DNA of 36,173 bases from a virus. The translations under genes and the position numbers were made by a program. The notes beneath the pieces are model-generated. The model saw nothing but the letters and a program-made list of their open reading frames with translations. It did no database searches and was not told where the DNA came from. Shown piece by piece: positions 8,458 to 15,772 of this stretch (positions are counted from its first letter, which is position 1; each line of letters opens with the position of its first letter). The stretch is from positions 1 through 36,173 of IMG/VR virus record IMGVR_UViG_3300022074_000154. One strand, written 5' to 3'.

Positions 8458-9045
8458 TTAAATCTTGAAGAACTCGCGACCACCGGAAGCAACTGCCTTG
8501 GAGTCGTTAGTTGTTTCAATTCTAGCCCAGTCATAGCGAAGGGTGATTGAAACCTCTGTTAGATCGGAGTTACTGTAATCGAGTGAATCGCCATACTTGA
8601 TGTCCTGAATGAATGGGTTCCAAAGAGTCCAAGTCTCTAGTGGGTTGCCGTCAGAATCAATCTGGGTGACAGTTACGGCACCGAGAGCAGACGCCGCCTT
8701 AGCCTTTGACATAGTACCAAGAGTGGTAGTGTCAGTAGGAGGGGCGTAGCCACCCTGCACAATAATATCGGAAAAAGTCGCAGCCATATCAGGGTCAACA
8801 GGATCTACCATAGTAATAGTAACAGGGTTCCATGTTACACCACCGGGATAGTAAAAAGTATGGTTTAGATATTTGTGCTCATTCTCAGCTATTGCAAATG
8901 AGGGCTTAGCAGCAGTCTTGGCGTACCAAGCTACAGCGCCGCCGGGCGTGGCGTTTATACCACCAAACTCTACAATGAATCTGTGGTTTCTTTTTGGATC
9001 ATTTAGGGTTGCATCCTGTCCGAAGTTAGTTGACCAAAATGGCAT
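8458..9045 (-). CDS. 19: Tail tube protein (gp19)
   Basis: A 195-residue protein starting MPFWSTNFGQDATLNDPKR, followed by a FIVEFGG strand, the entry typical of T4 gp19-type tube proteins. Later features also fit: NHTFYYPGGVTWNPVTITMVDP, a TLWNPFIQDIKYG loop and the C-terminal EVSITLRYDWA strand, which in the family belongs to the beta-barrel tube subunit. Hexameric rings of this protein stack to form the inner tail tube. It follows the sheath gene, as in T4 (18 then 19), and has an AGGAG ribosome binding site. T4 gp19 is 163 aa, so this one has modest loop extensions. A hairpin between it and the sheath gene could set different expression levels. Confidence 0.92.
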   Translation of the reverse strand: MPFWSTNFGQDATLNDPKRNHRFIVEFGGINATPGGAVAWYAKTAAKPSFAIAENEHKYLNHTFYYPGGVTWNPVTITMVDPVDPDMAATFSDIIVQGGYAPPTDTTTLGTMSKAKAASALGAVTVTQIDSDGNPLETWTLWNPFIQDIKYGDSLDYSNSDLTEVSITLRYDWARIETTNDSKAVASGGREFFKI

Positions 9046-9085
9046 TTGTTAGGTTCTCCTGTGTATTCAGTAATAAGTAGTAGGT

Positions 9086-9101
9086 GGGGGCAAAAGCCCC
9101 C
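9086..9101 (-). terminator. Strong hairpin after sheath gene, terminator-like
   Basis: A perfect 6-bp GC stem (GGGGGC / GCCCCC) with a TTTT loop lies just after the sheath stop codon. No uninterrupted T tract follows on the coding strand (ACCTACTACTTATTACTG), so it may be a weak terminator or an mRNA-stabilising or processing hairpin that lets tube message accumulate separately from sheath message. Confidence 0.5.
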
Positions 9102-9106
9102 GGTTA

Positions 9107-11986
9107 TCAGTCGTCAAATGATGCGCCGGTTGAAGCAACAATGAAGTCAATAGCGATGTACTCGATTGCTCGTGCTGGCTTAATCATAATCTTAGCGTAC
9201 ACAACGTTCTGGTCAACAAGATCAGGTGTTGTGGTGTTTTCGTCTAGAATGAGACGGTAATCAGTGATACCGAACTGAGTCTTGACGTTAGCAAGGAATG
9301 GCTCGATGAGACCCTTGAAGCGGTTCCAAGTTGCCTGTACGTTCTGCTCAAATAGAATCTGAGTAGAGAGAATGGATATCTGCTTCTTAAGGAAGATTAC
9401 TAGACGACGCACATTGATGCGGTCTAGAGCAGATGGGCGCTCTTGTAGGGTCTTCTGACCGAACACTACGATGCCAGTGCTTGGGAAACTTGCAATTGGG
9501 TTAATGCGTGACTCGTAAAGAATATCACGTTCCTTAGAGGTTAGTCTGCGTGAAACGCCAGTAACAGGGATTCCCGCAGCGCCGTCAGATAGTCCACCTC
9601 TGTTGAAGCCCGCCGGAGCAAACCAGATTTGTGAACTTCTCTCAGAGCTTGCGAGAACACCCATCATAGCGACACTGGGTGGAACCCAAAGTGACTGACC
9701 AGTTGGCTCGTCTACGGTCTGTATCCATGGATAGAATGTAGCACCGTAAGATGAATCAATCTGGCGCTGGCGCAACTTGTTGGCGGTAACGGTTGGGCTA
9801 TCGCCTTGCTTGTTCTTGGCTTGTGAACTGTATACCTCGTGGTTTGGCTTGTACACATCAGGTAGGTCGAGGAGTGCTAGAGCATCTGCTCTTTCCTCAC
9901 AGACATTTACTGCGTGGGTAGTCAAGCCGTCCTTAGTTAGACCGGGAATGGCGAGCAAGTTCATGTCTACAAACTCAGGATCTGCAACTGTATCAATTGC
10001 TCTCTTGAATGTGTTAAAGATGTAGTTGTTCTTATCATTCACAGTTCCGCCAGTCATGCCGCCGTTGAAAACAGGGTCGGGCTTAGTGATGTCGAAGCCA
10101 TCGAAGCCGCCCCATAGTGGCATTGTAAATTTGTCGTAACCATCATCAATAAGATCCTTGTAGGACCCGCTGGTTCTGGAGGTAGCTTCAGCACGAGAGC
10201 CAGAAGAGTAGAAAGCACCGGTGGTATCAACAATGATATCATCCAAAGTAAAGATGTAAGAACTTGCTACGATTCCAGCGCTATCCGTATCTGTCCAGCT
10301 ACTTTGTAGCCAAAGTCTGTGGTAATCTTTCATTGAGAAGTCGCCGCGAGTGCCGCCGCGAGTTCTGGTTGTCTGTAGACCAAAGTATGCGTTAGTTGAG
10401 TCAGACAAGCCGCCATCAGATGCAGAGTGACGTAGGCGGGCAACTGGCCATACAAGTGAGCCAGTAAAGTTACCATTTGTGCCACTCAAGAACAAGTTAG
10501 CTTCAGCACCATTGACGCTATCTGCGTCAATAAATCTTCCTACAAGTGGGAGATGATCGCTATCTGCTGCGGAGCCTGACCAGTTAACAACTGACTGGAA
10601 GTTAGGAGGTCCGTAGTAGCCGAATGGAATTGAAGAAGCATTTGCAACCTGAACTTCGCTAACATATACAAACTTGGATTGGTTAGGGTAATCACCGTAA
10701 AGGCGCAATCTTCTCTCAGACTCAACCCACTCGTAGTATTGGTTACCAATTACCTTTTCAATGTAGTTGGGTGAAGTTGGATCTAGAGTAACATTATCAA
10801 ATCTTTCTAGAACAACTGGGTTGCTGTCTGTGTCAAGTAGAGAACGAAGAACAACAGAGAAGCTTCCGTATTCAGTTGTGTTTGTTGTTGAGTAACGAAT
10901 TTTTTCAATGGAAATCTTTACATTCTTGTTCAACCACTCACCGTGCCCGCGACCCTTAAGCTTGAATAGCTTGTCTGCGGTTGCTGGGTTATATGCCGCA
11001 GGAGCGCCTTGGTCTTGACCAATGACCCATCCGGTCTGAGCTTCTTGAGTTGAGACCTGCATTTGGTGTGGTCCGGTAGTTCCATTACTGATAGCTTGTA
11101 TAACACCGAAGACCTTCTTTCCAACTAGGCTTGTTACACTTCCAGTTAGGGAATCTACAGCGCCATCTCTAATTTCCTGCTCAAATGTTTCACCAAGCCA
11201 GTAATTTCTCTCTTGATCAGCAGCATAGAAGTCGCCGCCAGCAACCAATTGTGGATTGGTGTTGAATACTTTGCGAATGAATCTATCGCTTGAGTCATCA
11301 AAGTTGAATACAAAGGTCTTGTCTGCATCATTGGATGCAATTGCGCCCTTTATCACGACAGTAAATCTACCTTCACTATCGCTCTCAATAACTTTGCCAA
11401 CACCTTGCCCAAAGTGATCCTGATCTCTTGCTACATTACCAGTTAGCTGAACAGATGCATCTTCATCAACATACCAAATTGCTGCCAATGAGCCTGTTCC
11501 AATATCAGCAACCGCCGCATCGGAGGCGTCGTTGCTTACAGCCTCCCCTCCAGAACTAGATGGGAAAACCCAAAGACCAAAAGCACCGCCATTGTCAGTT
11601 TGGGCAGCGGCTGGGCTGTTAGTTGTCTTCCAACCAGCAACACCGGCTGCAGTCTTGTTATCGTTTTCGACTCCAAGAAGTCTGACATAAGTAACTGGAG
11701 CAACGGCAGCATCCAAGAATGCTTTGGCTGCGTAGGTTCCATACATTGGAGACTGGTAGTTTCCATCACGATATGTATCGCCGGTGGCATTACCGGGAAC
11801 AGTATCTCCGTACATGGTCAGGAAGTCAGAATATGATTCTAACTTGACTGGCTGCATTGCGAGACCTCTTACAGAGCGTCCAATAATTACTGGACCAATG
11901 GTGTCGGGTCTACGTGGGCGGAAAGAGTTATCAATTTCGTTGATAAACACGCCGGGAGACACAAATTTAAAACTTTTTACGGGCAT
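9107..11986 (-). CDS. 18: Tail sheath protein (gp18)
   Basis: A 959-residue contractile sheath protein. The N terminus (KSFKFVSPGVFINEID) and the following YSDFLTMYGD region are typical of sheath proteins. The C-terminal part has the expected RINVRRLVIFLKKQI helix, FEQNVQATWNRFK and the closing YIAIDFIV strand that forms the sheath handshake. It polymerises around the tube and contracts on infection. It is about 300 residues longer than T4 gp18 (659 aa). The extra sequence lies in the middle, roughly residues 120-600, and is rich in Ser, Asp, Gly and Asn, like surface-exposed insertion domains. A candidate late promoter motif lies upstream at 12041-12048, and GAGGA precedes the ATG. Upstream is the gp15-like gene; downstream is the tube gene. 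Confidence 0.93.
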   Translation of the reverse strand: MPVKSFKFVSPGVFINEIDNSFRPRRPDTIGPVIIGRSVRGLAMQPVKLESYSDFLTMYGDTVPGNATGDTYRDGNYQSPMYGTYAAKAFLDAAVAPVTYVRLLGVENDNKTAAGVAGWKTTNSPAAAQTDNGGAFGLWVFPSSSGGEAVSNDASDAAVADIGTGSLAAIWYVDEDASVQLTGNVARDQDHFGQGVGKVIESDSEGRFTVVIKGAIASNDADKTFVFNFDDSSDRFIRKVFNTNPQLVAGGDFYAADQERNYWLGETFEQEIRDGAVDSLTGSVTSLVGKKVFGVIQAISNGTTGPHQMQVSTQEAQTGWVIGQDQGAPAAYNPATADKLFKLKGRGHGEWLNKNVKISIEKIRYSTTNTTEYGSFSVVLRSLLDTDSNPVVLERFDNVTLDPTSPNYIEKVIGNQYYEWVESERRLRLYGDYPNQSKFVYVSEVQVANASSIPFGYYGPPNFQSVVNWSGSAADSDHLPLVGRFIDADSVNGAEANLFLSGTNGNFTGSLVWPVARLRHSASDGGLSDSTNAYFGLQTTRTRGGTRGDFSMKDYHRLWLQSSWTDTDSAGIVASSYIFTLDDIIVDTTGAFYSSGSRAEATSRTSGSYKDLIDDGYDKFTMPLWGGFDGFDITKPDPVFNGGMTGGTVNDKNNYIFNTFKRAIDTVADPEFVDMNLLAIPGLTKDGLTTHAVNVCEERADALALLDLPDVYKPNHEVYSSQAKNKQGDSPTVTANKLRQRQIDSSYGATFYPWIQTVDEPTGQSLWVPPSVAMMGVLASSERSSQIWFAPAGFNRGGLSDGAAGIPVTGVSRRLTSKERDILYESRINPIASFPSTGIVVFGQKTLQERPSALDRINVRRLVIFLKKQISILSTQILFEQNVQATWNRFKGLIEPFLANVKTQFGITDYRLILDENTTTPDLVDQNVVYAKIMIKPARAIEYIAIDFIVASTGASFDD

Positions 11987-12008
11987 TAGTTATTCCTCAC
12001 TTTTTAAA

Positions 12009-12042
12009 TAAACATGCTATAAAGCACAATCAATCATGTTTA
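12009..12042. repeat. Inverted repeat in the sheath gene leader
   Basis: An 8-bp perfect inverted repeat (TAAACATG at 12009-12016 and CATGTTTA at 12035-12042) with an 18-nt spacer. Its distal arm overlaps the ACTATTTA promoter-like motif. It could be an operator or a leader hairpin; no function is shown. Confidence 0.35.
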
Positions 12043-12048
12043 AATAGT
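12041..12048 (-). promoter_or_regulatory. Candidate late promoter motif before sheath gene
   Basis: Coding-strand ACTATTTA, 54 nt upstream of the sheath ATG, in the gap after the gp15-like gene. Same 8-mer as at other unit starts. Promoter function is inferred from recurrence and position. Confidence 0.5.
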
Positions 12049-12080
12049 AGGCTTGGAACGCAAAGGACTTCAGGAAGTCT

Positions 12081-12968
12081 TTAGTCCATAAAAAAGTTAT
12101 CGTTTCCTGCAGGAACAATAGATTCTCTTGGGAAAGCAATTTCAACTATACTTTCTTCTTTAGTAACGATGGGTCTATCATCACTATTGCCTTCACCGAT
12201 GAGGTAACCTAGCACCTTTATATTTATTTCACTTGTAAACTGCCGCTCATCTTCTCCAAGGTTAGCAACATTGTTACTTTGATTGAAGCCCTGATCTATA
12301 AATGCTTCGTATATATGTCCATTTCTGCGCATTACAAAAGAATTTATTTGTCCTGTTCTCGTCATGAAGGGTTGTGTAAGATCATTCATTTGCTGTTGAT
12401 ATTCAGTCTTTACAATAATCTTATAATCGAGATTAACATAGATTGGAATTGGAATTGATAGAGTTTCAATAACAACTTTTTTGTTTTGCCTTGGGAAGAA
12501 CTTTTGACGAGTTCCTCCGCTATTGGTGCGAGTGTTACCAACAACAGCAAAATTGCGTGTTTTATCTTGCTTTATTCTTTTGGCAATCACCAACCTTCCT
12601 GATCTGCCATTTCTTTTATCTGAAAAGATGTGAGCTTGGAAGCCACCTTTATTATTTGGATCTTTTGTTATACCAGTTCTTTCGATGGTGACAACAGGAA
12701 GAATTATAGCGTCTCCACCCATTTCATCAGGAGTTCTTAGTTCTTTATTGTTTTTGATCTGGAACGCTCTTTCGGGAGTTTGCCAAATGACAGGAACTCT
12801 TTTGTTTCCTTCATTCGTAATTGTTGAAAGATCTAAATCCTCTTTTAGCCAAGAAGTGATTGCATAGTCAATGTCCTCTATACGAGAAGAAAGCATTCCA
12901 ACTTCTTTTAAACTAAAGTCTTTCCTATCATCAGGTAGTTGTGCAAAATCAAAGTTATCAGGTAGCAT
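12081..12968 (-). CDS. 15: Tail completion and sheath stabiliser protein (gp15-like)
   Basis: A protein of about 295 residues. I choose the start at 12968 (MLPDNFDF), with AAGGGA upstream and an 11-nt overlap with the preceding gene, rather than an upstream ATG at 13013 that would overlap by 56 nt. Features resembling T4 gp15 are a VPVIWQTPERAF segment, a PIPIYVNLDYKIIVKTEYQQQMNDL strand-helix unit (quoted in part: IPIPIYVNLDYKIIV, then YQQQMNDL) and a C-terminal INIKVLGYLIGEG stretch. In T4, gp15 caps the tail and joins it to the head neck. Its position after the gp13- and gp14-like genes and before the sheath keeps the T4 order 13-14-15-18-19, with 16 and 17 absent from between. The assignment rests on pattern and order, not a database match. 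Confidence 0.7.
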   Translation of the reverse strand: MLPDNFDFAQLPDDRKDFSLKEVGMLSSRIEDIDYAITSWLKEDLDLSTITNEGNKRVPVIWQTPERAFQIKNNKELRTPDEMGGDAIILPVVTIERTGITKDPNNKGGFQAHIFSDKRNGRSGRLVIAKRIKQDKTRNFAVVGNTRTNSGGTRQKFFPRQNKKVVIETLSIPIPIYVNLDYKIIVKTEYQQQMNDLTQPFMTRTGQINSFVMRRNGHIYEAFIDQGFNQSNNVANLGEDERQFTSEINIKVLGYLIGEGNSDDRPIVTKEESIVEIAFPRESIVPAGNDNFFMD

Positions 12969-13449
12969 CGAATAGTCCCTTGCGTGCTCTCTTACATAGA
13001 GCAGAAATTTCAAATGTGCTGTTTACTTGTCCAAACAACTTTCTTTGTGTTGAAATTTTTGTTATCTCGTAGTAAATGTCTCCATACAAAACAAAATCGC
13101 CCTCTCTTACAAATAAATCTTGATCTTCGGTGAGTCTACGTTTATGAAAATGTATGGTAAGCTGTGAAGAATTGTCAATTCCAACAGATTCAAGGTATGA
13201 AGTGCTCTCATCATCAAACTTTACAAGAGCATATACTCTTACCGGAGGGAGAAAAGTTTTTTCTATAGCCTCTCCATATAGCTCATGAAAATTTGTTGTC
13301 TCCATATCAATGGGGTAGTAAAGTATTTGCTGCCCGATGACCTTCTCTACGAGTTCGTCATTAACTTGCTTTACAAGATTGCGCTCCTTCTCACCTAGAA
13401 ACAATGGAGGCGGCGGGGACGCGGGTCTGGACCATTCGTTATCTGACAT
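12958..13449 (-). CDS. 14: Neck / head completion protein (gp14-like)
   Basis: A 163-residue protein starting MSDNEWSRPASPPPPLFLG, with a Pro-rich lead-in followed by EKERNLVKQVNDELVEKVIG. The centre has YYPIDMETTNFHELYGE and a FLPPVRVYALVKF segment, and the later part has GDFVLYGDIYYEITKIS. This series (helix, YYP strand, LYGE turn, beta hairpin) resembles T4-type gp14 neck proteins, which with gp13 close the packaged head and provide the tail docking site. T4 gp14 is longer (256 aa), so this is a compact version. It follows the gp13-like gene by 4 nt and overlaps the gp15-like gene by 11 nt, implying coupled translation of the neck set. Confidence 0.7.
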   Translation of the reverse strand: MSDNEWSRPASPPPPLFLGEKERNLVKQVNDELVEKVIGQQILYYPIDMETTNFHELYGEAIEKTFLPPVRVYALVKFDDESTSYLESVGIDNSSQLTIHFHKRRLTEDQDLFVREGDFVLYGDIYYEITKISTQRKLFGQVNSTFEISALCKRARKGLFDAT

Positions 13450-13453
13450 TTAA

Positions 13454-14731
13454 TTATCCTACAAAGATAGGTAGTGGGGAGCGACGAAGGGTTTCTTCTG
13501 CTGCCGTAACCTTTTCTTGATCTTTCTTCGCGAGTTCTGTATATTCGATTTCCTTCAACATATCTCTAAGTCCTTGGCGCAAATCATCTTTTTCTTTTTG
13601 TGCCTCGGATAGAAGTGAAGAATAGTTAAGAGTAACAGACTCGCCGGGGATTGGTACAGTCTGGAACTTGCCACGAATCTGACCGAGCATCTCTTTACAG
13701 AGGGCGAGGGCATAGTTACGAATCCACTGCTTACCCATGGAATTGATATTTTCATATGGTATATTGTCAAATGGAAGTGTGTTGATGTTATTGACCCCAA
13801 GCACGCCAGTGTTGGTATCATCATCCTCTCCCCATGAATTGTCAGCGATTCTAAATCTAAACCATACACGATCAAGGTATCCGCCAAAACTATCTTCCCC
13901 TCTGGGCTTTGGATATAATCTTAATTTGTTATCAAATATCTCATATGAATAGTGGGAAACTCTGGTATAAAGAGAATCTTCATACATTATAGCCTGTAAT
14001 TTATTCTGCCAAGTTGGGACAATCTCGAAAGTAGAATCATCAGCATACTGTCCATATGTGGAGTAGTTACCAACCACTCCCATGCCACCATAGTAGCCGT
14101 AGAAGCGCCACATGGCGACAGGGGAGCGATAAAAAACTTTGTCTATGATGATACGTGAATTACTAATTTTTCCAGCATATGGAACTGCAGTGCCAGCATC
14201 ATCAACCCCAGAAGTAGAAGCTGACTGGACTATCTCTTGAAGATCGTAGTCTTGCTTAGCCTTTACAGTTGTAAAGGATGCAGAATATATAGCGGTCGTA
14301 CCACCTATTCCCGCCATTGTGGCAGCACCATCACCTATCTTATTGGCGTATGATAAGGTGACTTTTGGATACTGCAAACTTGCGCTGGCGGGTCCGCTAA
14401 CAAGTTCGCCCTTGTGATCAAAAGTGCCTGTAAGTTTTCCAAGAGTATCCGACAAAACATTTTTGCCTTGATGCATGTTGACAATGTAAGAATACTCCAA
14501 TACTGCCTCTTCATAAGATGCATAAACATTATCATCAGTTAATTCAATATCGACTACATCGCCACCAAGCTTCTTGAAAACATAATTTACTTGTCGTGCG
14601 GCGCCAGTTACAAATTCAGCAGAGTCTGTGTATATTGCAAAAGGAACTGCTGATGATACGTCGCCAGTAGAGCCAGTTGAAGAAAGTATGATAGCGCTAG
14701 TTTGCGATAGCGGCTGTAAGTTTGTGGGCAT
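13454..14731 (-). CDS. 13: Neck protein / portal adaptor (gp13-like)
   Basis: A 425-residue protein with the helical C-terminal core I associate with gp13-type neck proteins: WIRNYALALCKEMLGQIRGK (about residues 336-355), then VPIPGESVTLN and a charged helix EAQKEKDDLRQGLRDMLKEI. The N-terminal part has NYVFKKLGGDVVDIELTDDN and YEEAVLEYSYIVNMHQ, also typical of adaptor proteins that dock under the portal. T4 gp13 is 309 aa; the extra sequence is a Gly/Tyr-rich middle region (about residues 205-240). It is the first gene of the neck unit: a terminator and an ACTATTTA motif lie just upstream, and AGGAGG precedes the ATG. Confidence 0.75.
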   Translation of the reverse strand: MPTNLQPLSQTSAIILSSTGSTGDVSSAVPFAIYTDSAEFVTGAARQVNYVFKKLGGDVVDIELTDDNVYASYEEAVLEYSYIVNMHQGKNVLSDTLGKLTGTFDHKGELVSGPASASLQYPKVTLSYANKIGDGAATMAGIGGTTAIYSASFTTVKAKQDYDLQEIVQSASTSGVDDAGTAVPYAGKISNSRIIIDKVFYRSPVAMWRFYGYYGGMGVVGNYSTYGQYADDSTFEIVPTWQNKLQAIMYEDSLYTRVSHYSYEIFDNKLRLYPKPRGEDSFGGYLDRVWFRFRIADNSWGEDDDTNTGVLGVNNINTLPFDNIPYENINSMGKQWIRNYALALCKEMLGQIRGKFQTVPIPGESVTLNYSSLLSEAQKEKDDLRQGLRDMLKEIEYTELAKKDQEKVTAAEETLRRSPLPIFVG

Positions 14732-14753
14732 TCATAGAGCCTCCTGTTCGTAG

Positions 14754-14761
14754 TAAATAGT
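14754..14761 (-). promoter_or_regulatory. Candidate late promoter motif before neck genes
   Basis: Coding-strand ACTATTTA, 22 nt upstream of the gp13-like ATG and about 16 nt past the preceding terminator hairpin. The order terminator, motif, ribosome binding site, gene supports a new transcript start here. Confidence 0.55.
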
Positions 14762-14777
14762 GAAAGCATAAACAAAA

Positions 14778-14803
14778 CCCCCTCACCTTGTTAGATGAGG
14801 GGG
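14778..14803 (-). terminator. Rho-independent terminator after H1-like gene
   Basis: A perfect 8-bp stem (CCCCCTCA / TGAGGGGG) with a 10-nt loop, followed on the coding strand by TTTTGTTTATGC. It closes the transcript that carries the capsid-associated genes ending with the small basic protein. Confidence 0.85.
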
Positions 14804-14822
14804 TAACAAACTTTAGTTTGAT

Positions 14823-14987
14823 TTACTCTGGCTTAGCAGCCTTCTTTGTAGCAGTTCTTGCGCGGGGCTTAGCGGGTGCCTTTGCCTTGGCAGGAGCCTT
14901 GGCGGGTGCCCTTGCCTTAGCAGGAGCCTTGGCAGGTGCAGCCTTTTTGCGATCTATTAAGCGCCTTAATGCTTTTTTTCTAGACAT
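14823..14987 (-). CDS. Small histone H1-like KAPA-repeat basic protein
   Basis: This 54-residue gene is short but well supported: ATG at 14987, a strong TAAGGAG ribosome binding site, a stop at 14825-14823 and a terminator just after it. The N terminus is MSRKKALRRLIDRKKA. The rest is almost entirely Ala, Lys, Pro and Arg in repeating APAKA / APAKAKA units, ending TATKKAAKPE. Composition resembles histone H1 tails and bacterial H1-like or AlgP-type proteins, which bind DNA without a fixed fold. There are no acidic residues except one Asp in the N-terminal part and the final Glu, so it should be very basic. It lies 10 nt after a capsid-associated gene in the late region; a role in condensing or neutralising packaged DNA, or binding host DNA or RNA, is inferred. 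Confidence 0.8.
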   Translation of the reverse strand: MSRKKALRRLIDRKKAAPAKAPAKARAPAKAPAKAKAPAKPRARTATKKAAKPE

Positions 14988-14997
14988 TCATATCTCC

Positions 14998-15570
14998 TTA
15001 TAGATCGTCCGGTACAGCGTGACCGTAAAGTCTGATAAGGAACTTGCCAGCAGTGTAAGTTGTTCCAGTCGCACCATCGGTGGAACCACCAAAAGTGAGG
15101 TAAAGATACTGATCAGCGAGAACGTTGTTATCAAATAGTGTGGCGTCCTCTGCACCAATAGTGGCTGCGCCGGCATCAATTACTGAAGCAATGTTTGTTG
15201 AACCGGAATATGCAAGTGCGGTATCAGAACGTGACAAATCAATATCAGTGTCACCACCGGTAGGTGTTTCAACACAGGTCATCTCAACCAGTGTAACAAC
15301 ACCGTTTTCGGCAGTGGTAACTTGTGTTAGGTATGCATTTTCTGCGGTATCGCCGTTACCAATGACCAAGGCATTAGTTCCGGGCTGTACCAAAGCACCT
15401 GCTGATGAACCGAGATCAACGTAAATCTCAGTTGTAATTTCGTTACCGCTCTTCATAATCTTACGATGACCGACAGACCCGGATACACCGGGCTGAAGGG
15501 GTGAGGTAACACCCTGTCCTTGTAGAGCCAAGGCGTTGAGTCTTCTGACTCCTAATCTTCTACTTCCCAT
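14998..15570 (-). CDS. Candidate capsid decoration or accessory head protein
   Basis: A 190-residue protein with a basic N terminus (MGSRRLGVRRLNALALQG) followed by a beta-rich, Thr/Gly/Asp/Ala-rich body: EITTEIYVDLGSS, then TGGDTDIDLSR and a final YLYLTFGGS and FLIRLYGHAVPDD. No membrane segment or catalytic motif is visible. It is the first gene after the major capsid protein, beyond a terminator, with an AAGGAG ribosome binding site. Gene position and beta-rich composition suggest a virion protein such as a head decoration protein. T4 gp24, Hoc and Soc are possible counterparts only by position; I see no sequence signature of any of them. I recall similar MGSRR starts in marine phage structural proteins, unverified. 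Confidence 0.55.
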   Translation of the reverse strand: MGSRRLGVRRLNALALQGQGVTSPLQPGVSGSVGHRKIMKSGNEITTEIYVDLGSSAGALVQPGTNALVIGNGDTAENAYLTQVTTAENGVVTLVEMTCVETPTGGDTDIDLSRSDTALAYSGSTNIASVIDAGAATIGAEDATLFDNNVLADQYLYLTFGGSTDGATGTTYTAGKFLIRLYGHAVPDDL

Positions 15571-15724
15571 AATATTTTCTCCTTTATGATTATATTATTG
15601 CAATAACTTGTCCTATCCAATGAATTATTACCAGCCACCTCGGTAATAAAACTTTCTAAGAGCAGTGGCCTCGCCCAGAGGAGAATATTTCAAGTTACTT
15701 TAATTAGTTCTCTCAAAACAAAAA

Positions 15725-15745
15725 CCCCCTGCACAGGGCAGGGGG
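15725..15745 (-). terminator. Rho-independent terminator after major capsid gene
   Basis: A perfect 8-bp GC-rich stem (CCCCCTGC / GCAGGGGG) with a 5-nt loop, followed on the coding strand by TTTTTGTTTTGAG. It lies 28 nt after the gp23 stop. The remaining part of the 15571-15772 gap is the AT-rich leader of the next gene; no small gene was found in it. Confidence 0.88.
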
Positions 15746-15772
15746 CTTAGGTTTAGTAAGTGGGCTTACTTA

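Noticed and set aside
12066-12079. Hairpin after the gp15-like gene as a terminator
   Set aside because: Only a 5-bp stem, followed by CTTTGCG; too weak to call.
12969-13013. Longer start for the gp15-like protein (MKFLLYVREHARDYS)
   Set aside because: Would overlap the gp14-like gene by 56 nt; the ATG at 12968 has AAGGGA upstream and an 11-nt overlap like other junctions.
14788-15003. Plus-strand Ala/Leu-rich 71-codon frame opposite the KAPA gene
   Set aside because: Its repeats are the reverse complement of the KAPA repeats; the minus-strand frame has the ribosome binding site and terminator.
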